This document shows, piece by piece, positions 6,437 through 10,179 of a stretch of 10,179 bases of DNA. The notes under the pieces are model-generated. The model was not told the origin of the DNA. It saw only the letters and a program-made list of their open reading frames with translations, and ran no database searches. Within the stretch, counting starts at the first letter, position 1, and each line of letters starts with the position of its first letter. Source of the DNA: Chitinophagaceae bacterium (GTDB taxonomy: Bacteria > Bacteroidota > Bacteroidia > Chitinophagales > Chitinophagaceae); contig JAEUVL010000128.1 in NCBI GenBank assembly GCA_016786965.1, positions 1-10,179 on the forward strand, written 5' to 3'. Position numbers and translations under genes: made by a program.

Positions 6437-6814
6437 TTAATATCGTCTTTTATCACGGTTGTTATCATTGTTGTAACCACCACCACCGCCTCGGTAACCA
6501 CCGCCACCGCCTCCGCCGCGATAGCCTCCTCCTCCGCCACTTCCACCACGGTATCCACCACCGCCGCCGCCCTGCTTTTCTTCGGCTTCTTTTACCACTA
6601 AGGTTTTCTTTCCAAGAGAGATGTCATTTAAGCCTTCAATGGCTTCCCTGGCTTCTGCGTCATTCGGCATTTCTACAAAACCAAAACCTTTACTTTTACC
6701 GGTTTCTCTGTCCATGGCCACTTTAACTGAGGATACGGTTCCGAATTTCTCAAAAAATTCTTCTAATTCTGCATCGTCCATATCATAGGGTAGTCCGGCT
6801 ACAAAAATCTTCAT
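6437..6814 (-). CDS. Single-RRM glycine-rich RNA-binding protein
   Basis: The 125-residue product has one RNA recognition motif (residues 1-77) and a glycine-rich tail. RNP2 is IFVAGLP (3-9) and RNP1 is KGFGFVEM (42-49), with Phe44 and Phe46 placed to stack on RNA bases. The tail (82-113) is nearly all glycine with three GGYRGG units, then a short Asn/Asp/Arg-rich end, like the RGG-type tails of cyanobacterial Rbp and plant GRP proteins. Single-RRM proteins of this type are widespread in Bacteroidota, where they bind single-stranded RNA and may act in post-transcriptional control in place of Hfq, which this phylum generally lacks. The start is the ATG at 6812-6814, with a TAnnTTTG box 17 bases upstream; the stop abuts the bidirectional terminator. 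The tail DNA (about 6476-6571) is a C/G-rich low-complexity run that could vary in length. The call is firm; the RNA targets are not known. Confidence 0.95.
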   Translation of the reverse strand: MKIFVAGLPYDMDDAELEEFFEKFGTVSSVKVAMDRETGKSKGFGFVEMPNDAEAREAIEGLNDISLGKKTLVVKEAEEKQGGGGGGYRGGSGGGGGYRGGGGGGGYRGGGGGYNNDNNRDKRRY

Positions 6815-6830
6815 CTGATTACATTTTAAG

Positions 6831-6838
6831 CAAAGGTA
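6831..6838 (-). promoter_or_regulatory. Bacteroidota -7 promoter box for the RRM gene
   Basis: The minus strand reads TACCTTTG, a perfect TAnnTTTG match, 17 bases upstream of the start ATG. A weak TTTC (6854-6857) is the only -33-like element and sits closer than usual. The box supports independent transcription of the RRM gene, although another gene lies upstream on the same strand. Confidence 0.5.
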
Positions 6839-6906
6839 ATATAAAGAAGCTCTGAAAGGACGATTTGTTTATCCTATTCTACTGTTTTTTATAAAGATAA
6901 TATCAA

Positions 6907-7158
6907 CTATTTGGCATTGTCAACCTGCCGTCCGATCGCATAGCCGATGACGCCACCTGTAATAAGACCTGCGGCTACCCAAACCAGGTCGCCGTGTGTG
7001 GCAAAATAACCAACAGCGATACCAACCAAGGCTCCAAGTATACCAAACACCACAGCCGCCCGGCTTTTGGCCGCAGGAGAAACCGCTGTTGTGTCATGCG
7101 AATGTTTGAATTGGCGGAGATGCTCCTTATGTTTTTTACGGTGATGTGACCTGGCCAT
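6907..7158 (-). CDS. Small two-helix glycine-zipper membrane protein with His/Lys-rich N terminus
   Basis: The product is 83 residues from the ATG at 7156-7158. A TTG at 7182 could extend it by eight residues but lies inside a good promoter box, so the ATG is preferred. The N-terminal 22 residues are strongly basic with five histidines (HHRKKHKEHLRQFKHSH). Two transmembrane helices follow (about 34-53 and 58-76), joined by a tight HGDL turn, then a short polar tail. Both helices carry regular GxxxG spacing: G42, G46, G50 in the first and G64, G68, G72, G76 in the second, a glycine zipper that favours close helix packing or oligomers. The basic N terminus suggests both ends are cytoplasmic. 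Function is unknown; glycine-zipper mini-proteins are often stress- or envelope-linked, but nothing here proves that. It is probably transcribed alone. Confidence 0.75.
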   Translation of the reverse strand: MARSHHRKKHKEHLRQFKHSHDTTAVSPAAKSRAAVVFGILGALVGIAVGYFATHGDLVWVAAGLITGGVIGYAIGRQVDNAK

Positions 7159-7179
7159 ATGTTTTTCTTTTAAAGTTAG

Positions 7180-7187
7180 CAAACATA
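7180..7187 (-). promoter_or_regulatory. Bacteroidota -7 promoter box for the glycine-zipper gene
   Basis: The minus strand reads TATGTTTG, a perfect TAnnTTTG match, 22 bases upstream of the ATG at 7158. A TTTA (7207-7210) on the same strand lies at about the right distance to be a weak -33 element. The box overlaps the alternative TTG start at 7182 and so argues against it. Confidence 0.5.
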
Positions 7188-7242
7188 TCCCAACAGCTTA
7201 TCGACCTAAATTCAGGCGGAATAATGAAAAGAATCAGCTTTT

Positions 7243-7725
7243 TTATCGCTTTGTTTTATTAGCCACCAGCTGGCCCAGGTAGTTTTGCACCTCGTAATAC
7301 TGTTTTTTGTATTCTTCGGCAATGGTGCTGGAGGAACCATCACTAAAACCTAACACCCGTTTGTTCCAGCTAAGTACAGTAGAGGTAGTGGCTTTGTCAT
7401 ATATAATGCCGGCCCGCATATCAGACTTTATCAGCTCAAACTGCCGGGCTTTAAGAAAAGCGAGCAGATCGTTCAACTCCTGTTGTGTAAACGAAAGCGG
7501 CGTCCTGATCTCCCTTCCCTGGTCATTAATAAGCTGGTAAGCACCATTGCTTTTTATCTCGATGGTACTGCTGTAGTATCTCATTCCGCCACCGTAGGTC
7601 ATTTTAAGAATCATGTCATCCTGCCAGGTATCAGGCAATGTACTCTGGCTGCTGCTTTGCAGGCAGGAAACAAGCAGGGAAAATAAAAACATGCCTGCAA
7701 ACAAGAAACGGAGAATAGGTTTCAT
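7243..7725 (-). CDS. Hypothetical lipoprotein
   Basis: The 160-residue product starts at the ATG at 7723-7725 with a lipoprotein signal peptide (Lys2, Arg6, hydrophobic core, lipobox LLVSC, lipidated Cys21), followed by a Ser/Gln-rich tether. The mature domain contains MILKMTYGGGMRYYSSTIEI (38-57), a polar strand pair NGAYQLINDQG (60-70), a helix-forming FTQQELNDLLAFLKARQFELI (79-99) and a C-terminal helix ending NKTKR. The layout, a short beta domain with a 'G.Y.l....G' turn and a long helix, is seen in small Bacteroidota envelope lipoproteins that respond to or bind something unknown; I do not recognise a named family. It lies 84 bases upstream of the glycine-zipper gene on the same strand; that gene has its own promoter box, so co-transcription is possible but not needed. 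It is divergent from the large secreted protein gene. Confidence 0.78.
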   Translation of the reverse strand: MKPILRFLFAGMFLFSLLVSCLQSSSQSTLPDTWQDDMILKMTYGGGMRYYSSTIEIKSNGAYQLINDQGREIRTPLSFTQQELNDLLAFLKARQFELIKSDMRAGIIYDKATTSTVLSWNKRVLGFSDGSSSTIAEEYKKQYYEVQNYLGQLVANKTKR

Positions 7726-7848
7726 ACAAATTATTTTTTATAAAGAATGTGCAACTATAATGAGATGACAACCGGTAGCGGTATTACATAATAGCCAGTA
7801 TTAAAAATTATTGGAGTATTTTGCAGGTAATAAACTAAAAAGGAAAGA

Positions 7849-9300
7849 GTGCCAGGAAAAGTTTTTGCCCGCCGGTATATTTTATTGTTTGCCCTCATAT
7901 TAACGCTGCCCTTTTTTGCAATGGCCCAATTATGCACAGGAAGTCTTGGTGATCCTGTGGTAAATATCACCTTCGGCAATGGCACCACCCCGGATTTCAA
8001 TTTTTCACCCCCCAGTGCATACACTTATGTAAGTTCTTCCTGTCCTAATGATGGATCTTATACCATCACCAATTACTCTACCGGTTGTTTTGGTGGTGCC
8101 TGGCATACGGTGGCCAACGATCATACAGGTGGTGGTGCTTATATGCTGGTCAACGCTTCTTATACGCCAGGCGATTTCTTTGTCGCTACTGTTACAGGGC
8201 TTTGCCCCAACACCACCTATGAGTTTGCTGCCTGGGTAATGAATGTATTGATATCACCAACCGGCATACAACCTGATCTTACGTTTACTGTAGAAACAAC
8301 AACCGGTATTATCCTTAACCAGTTCAATACCGGCAGCATTCCGGCTACTGCTTCACCGCAATGGGGACAGTACGGCTTCTTTTTTACCACCAATGCAGGT
8401 AATACTTCTGTGGTATTAAGGATCACCAATAAAGCCCCGGGGGGCAATGGAAATGACCTTGCACTGGATGATATTACCTTTCGCCCCTGCGGGCCTGAAA
8501 TAACCTCCGCTATACAAGGCAGCAGTAATGACGTTGACCTCTGTATAGATGAACAAACGAACTATACATTCACTGGTGCTGTATCACCCGGGTACACATC
8601 ACCGGTGTATCAATGGCAGGTAAGTACAGATGAAGGTGCGAGTTGGGCTGATATTGCCGGTGCCACCAGTCTTACCTACCTGAGGCAATCAACCATTGCC
8701 GGCGATTATTGGTACCGTCTGTCCGTGGCAGAAGCGGGTAATACCGGAATTCCCGGCTGCCGCATCTCCTCCAATGTGCTGACCATAAATGTTCATGCAA
8801 AACCAATCGTGGATGCCGGGCCGGACCGCACCCTAATCACCGGCAATAAAACCACCCTGGAGGGAAGGGTAACGGGGGAAACCCCGGTGTATTCATGGAC
8901 ACCTCCGGATGATCTTGATGATCCAACCGTATTAAGGCCATCTGCATCACCTCCCGTTGATAAAGTATACAGGCTTTTTGCTGAATCTGCCTTCGGCTGC
9001 ACCAACGAAGACTATATGCGGGTAAAAGTAGTGGCCGGCATTTTTGTTCCCACTGCATTCACTCCTAATAATGATGGACGTAATGATACCTGGCAGATAC
9101 CATATCTGGACCCGCTGCTCGGTGCCACAGTGTCGGTGTTCAACCGGTACGGACAATTGGTGTACAATAGTACAGGCGTATTGGTAAACTGGGATGGTAC
9201 AATAAATGGCATCCCTCAAGCCTCTGGTACTTATGTATATCTGATCAATTTTAAAAATGGCATGACGGACATGAAAGGAACCGTCACCATTATACGTTAA
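7849..9300 (+). CDS. Secreted multidomain protein with type B type IX secretion signal (gliding motility-associated C-terminal domain)
   Basis: The 483-residue product begins at a GTG (7849-7851); an in-frame TAA lies six codons upstream and no upstream ATG exists. AAGGAAAGA directly before the GTG is purine-rich and may aid initiation. The signal peptide (Arg8, Arg9, hydrophobic 11-23, FAMA) is probably cleaved after Ala26. Residues 28-216 form a beta-sandwich, carbohydrate-binding-like module with many Thr, Asn and Gly and paired cysteines, ending in DLALDDITFRPCG. Residues about 218-315 are Ig-like (YQWQVSTDEGASW; DYWYRLSVAE), and 318-396 resemble a PKD/Ig domain (VDAGPDRTLITG). Residues 398-483 are the gliding-motility C-terminal domain (TIGR04131, CHU_C): FVPTAFTPNNDGRNDTW, VFNRYGQLVY, NWDGTING, SGTYVYLINFKNG. 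This tail directs export through the type IX system, usually with a PorP/SprF partner and without the cleavage seen for type A cargo. The likely role is cell-surface adhesion or glycan binding. Confidence 0.92.
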   Translation: MPGKVFARRYILLFALILTLPFFAMAQLCTGSLGDPVVNITFGNGTTPDFNFSPPSAYTYVSSSCPNDGSYTITNYSTGCFGGAWHTVANDHTGGGAYMLVNASYTPGDFFVATVTGLCPNTTYEFAAWVMNVLISPTGIQPDLTFTVETTTGIILNQFNTGSIPATASPQWGQYGFFFTTNAGNTSVVLRITNKAPGGNGNDLALDDITFRPCGPEITSAIQGSSNDVDLCIDEQTNYTFTGAVSPGYTSPVYQWQVSTDEGASWADIAGATSLTYLRQSTIAGDYWYRLSVAEAGNTGIPGCRISSNVLTINVHAKPIVDAGPDRTLITGNKTTLEGRVTGETPVYSWTPPDDLDDPTVLRPSASPPVDKVYRLFAESAFGCTNEDYMRVKVVAGIFVPTAFTPNNDGRNDTWQIPYLDPLLGATVSVFNRYGQLVYNSTGVLVNWDGTINGIPQASGTYVYLINFKNGMTDMKGTVTIIR

Positions 9301-9452
9301 TGCCTCTTTCGTTTCTTTCGACTCCTATGCTTGTGGCCTGTTGGTATTGAAAATCATTATTTTAAAAAGGCCCTAACAAAAGTTATACAATATCCCCAGT
9401 TTGTGGTATAGGGTCGTATTGGTTAATGCACAATATTTGTACTGTAATAACG

Positions 9453-9484
9453 GTCGAATTCTGCTTCGACAACCATTAACCATT
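9453..9484 (+). repeat. Hairpin plus 7-bp tandem repeat in the leader of the right-end gene
   Basis: GTCGAA (9453-9458) and TTCGAC (9465-9470) form a perfect 6-bp stem with a 6-base loop. Two copies of AACCATT follow directly (9471-9477 and 9478-9484), 12 bases before the ATG at 9497. There is no Shine-Dalgarno sequence. The repeat may be part of the untranslated leader; its role is unknown. Confidence 0.35.
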
Positions 9485-9496
9485 AAACTATTTCCC

Positions 9497-10179
9497 ATGA
9501 AAAAGAACTACCTGCTTCTTTTTAGCTTCCTGGTACTTGCTGCCTTCCAGGTCATAGCCCAAACAACCATCGTAAAGAAATATGTAAAGAACACAAAAGC
9601 CGGAGATGTGATCCTGGCGTATAATTATGGCGAGCTGCGGGGCAACAGCACTTCAAAAATATACGCTATCGACGCACCAAAGAATGAAAAGTATTACCTG
9701 CAGATACTGGCGAACCTTCAAAAAACAGAAGTACTATACCTGTACGTCGATGAGGTGTTTATCGACAAGATTTATCCAACAAGAGATGGTTGGCAATATC
9801 TCAACCTGAATGATCGCCCGCTCACATTGACCCAGGGCAAACATATTCTTCAATTTGAAACTGCTTACTCTTCGACTATGATACCCATGGTTGACGAGAT
9901 ATATTTGACCCTTAATCAACCTTCCTCCGGACGCAACGCTGCTCCTGAAGCGGTGGCCCAATTTCTGAACACCGTGGAGCAATTGAAACAACAACCGCTT
10001 GCCCGTGTGCCTACGGTTGAAGAAGCCGGTGACCTGACCAATAAAGTATTACCCAACCCACAGGGCAACTATGACCATGCAATTGATACCAACTTTACCT
10101 ATTCTCATTTCTCTGCAATATACCTGACTGCAGGAAATCATACATTTACCACCAGCGGATCAACTATCGGCCGGTCGCT
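9497..10179 (+). CDS. Secreted protein of unknown function, 5' part only (runs off the window)
   Basis: The frame opens at the ATG at 9497-9499 and stays open to the window edge, giving 227 residues with no stop. A clear signal peptide (MKKNYLLLFSFLVLAAFQVIA, likely cleaved before Gln22) marks it as exported. Residues about 53-140 look like a beta-sandwich domain: YAIDAPKNEKYYLQI (56-70), VLYLYVDEVFIDKIY (79-93), W99, LTLTQGKHILQFET (109-122) and VDEIYLTLN (132-140). A 'L..G.H.L.F' strand after a 'YVD' strand recalls carbohydrate-binding-like modules, which is inference. A Pro/Ala/Glu-rich linker (142-185) leads into what may be a second module with a similar IYLTAGNHTFTTSG phrase (208-221), cut off at the edge. 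It follows the type IX cargo gene by 196 bases on the same strand with its own structured leader. Whether it ends in a type IX sorting domain cannot be seen. The gene is almost certainly real; the family is not recognised. Confidence 0.85.
   Translation, partial: MKKNYLLLFSFLVLAAFQVIAQTTIVKKYVKNTKAGDVILAYNYGELRGNSTSKIYAIDAPKNEKYYLQILANLQKTEVLYLYVDEVFIDKIYPTRDGWQYLNLNDRPLTLTQGKHILQFETAYSSTMIPMVDEIYLTLNQPSSGRNAAPEAVAQFLNTVEQLKQQPLARVPTVEEAGDLTNKVLPNPQGNYDHAIDTNFTYSHFSAIYLTAGNHTFTTSGSTIGRS

Noticed and set aside
6412..6726. His-rich open frame on the plus strand opposite the RRM gene
   Set aside because: It is the antisense of glycine codons in the RRM tail, and its beginning runs through the terminator. 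The RRM frame has clear RNP1 and RNP2 motifs.
7159..7182. TTG start extending the glycine-zipper protein by eight residues
   Set aside because: The TTG lies in a TATGTTTG promoter box, and the ATG at 7158 gives a normal start.
7817..7823. TATTTTG as a promoter box for the large secreted protein
   Set aside because: It is one base short of TAnnTTTG and has no -33 partner, so it was not listed as a feature.
7755..8024. Minus-strand open frame upstream of and overlapping the large secreted protein
   Set aside because: It covers the signal peptide and first domain of the well-supported plus-strand gene and has no recognisable protein features.
9330..9375. Possible terminator after the type IX cargo gene (GGCC ... 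GGCC flanking an AT-rich stretch)
   Set aside because: The stem is only four bases with a long loop and no following T tract.
9627..9809. Short plus-strand open frame inside the right-end gene
   Set aside because: It is a shadow of the longer frame opening at 9497, which has a signal peptide and runs to the window edge.

Overview
The window looks like ordinary chromosomal DNA of a Bacteroidota bacterium, probably of the Chitinophagaceae or a near relative. The family placement is inference from overall protein style; no marker gene is present. Support for Bacteroidota: one protein ends in a gliding-motility-associated (type B) type IX secretion signal; at least four small lipoproteins carry short Bacteroidota-style signal peptides; a single-RRM glycine-rich RNA-binding protein is present; and three genes have a TAnnTTTG -7 promoter box a short way upstream of the start codon. 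No rRNA, tRNA, transposase, CRISPR array, phage gene or toxin-antitoxin pair was seen. No stretch without a gene exceeds 300 bases; the longest is 2079-2337.

Layout, left to right. The 3' end of an unrecognised gene (+, 2-583) converges on an AlkD-like DNA alkylation repair protein (-, 601-1167). Then come a hypothetical lipoprotein with a TTG start (-, 1365-2078), a 259-base gap rich in palindromes, and a lipoprotein-type dienelactone hydrolase (-, 2338-3183) with a clear terminator. Divergent from it is a secreted protein with three rhodanese domains (+, 3399-4622). This meets, with one base between stop codons, a secreted FKBP-type prolyl isomerase with an extra N-terminal module (-, 4624-5655). 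Next is a small lipoprotein made of two PepSY-like half-repeats (+, 5893-6366), separated by a bidirectional terminator from the RRM protein (-, 6437-6814). A glycine-zipper mini membrane protein (-, 6907-7158) and another hypothetical lipoprotein (-, 7243-7725) follow. The right end holds a large secreted type IX cargo protein (+, 7849-9300) and the 5' part of another secreted protein (+, 9497 to the window edge).

The genes do not form one operon: strands alternate and most genes have their own spacing or promoter. The shared theme is the cell envelope, since most products are exported. I see no convincing new multi-gene system. The points most worth a second look are the triple-rhodanese protein with one competent active site, the FKBP fusion, the exact internal duplication in the PepSY-like lipoprotein, the double glycine zipper, and the palindrome cluster near 2183-2240.
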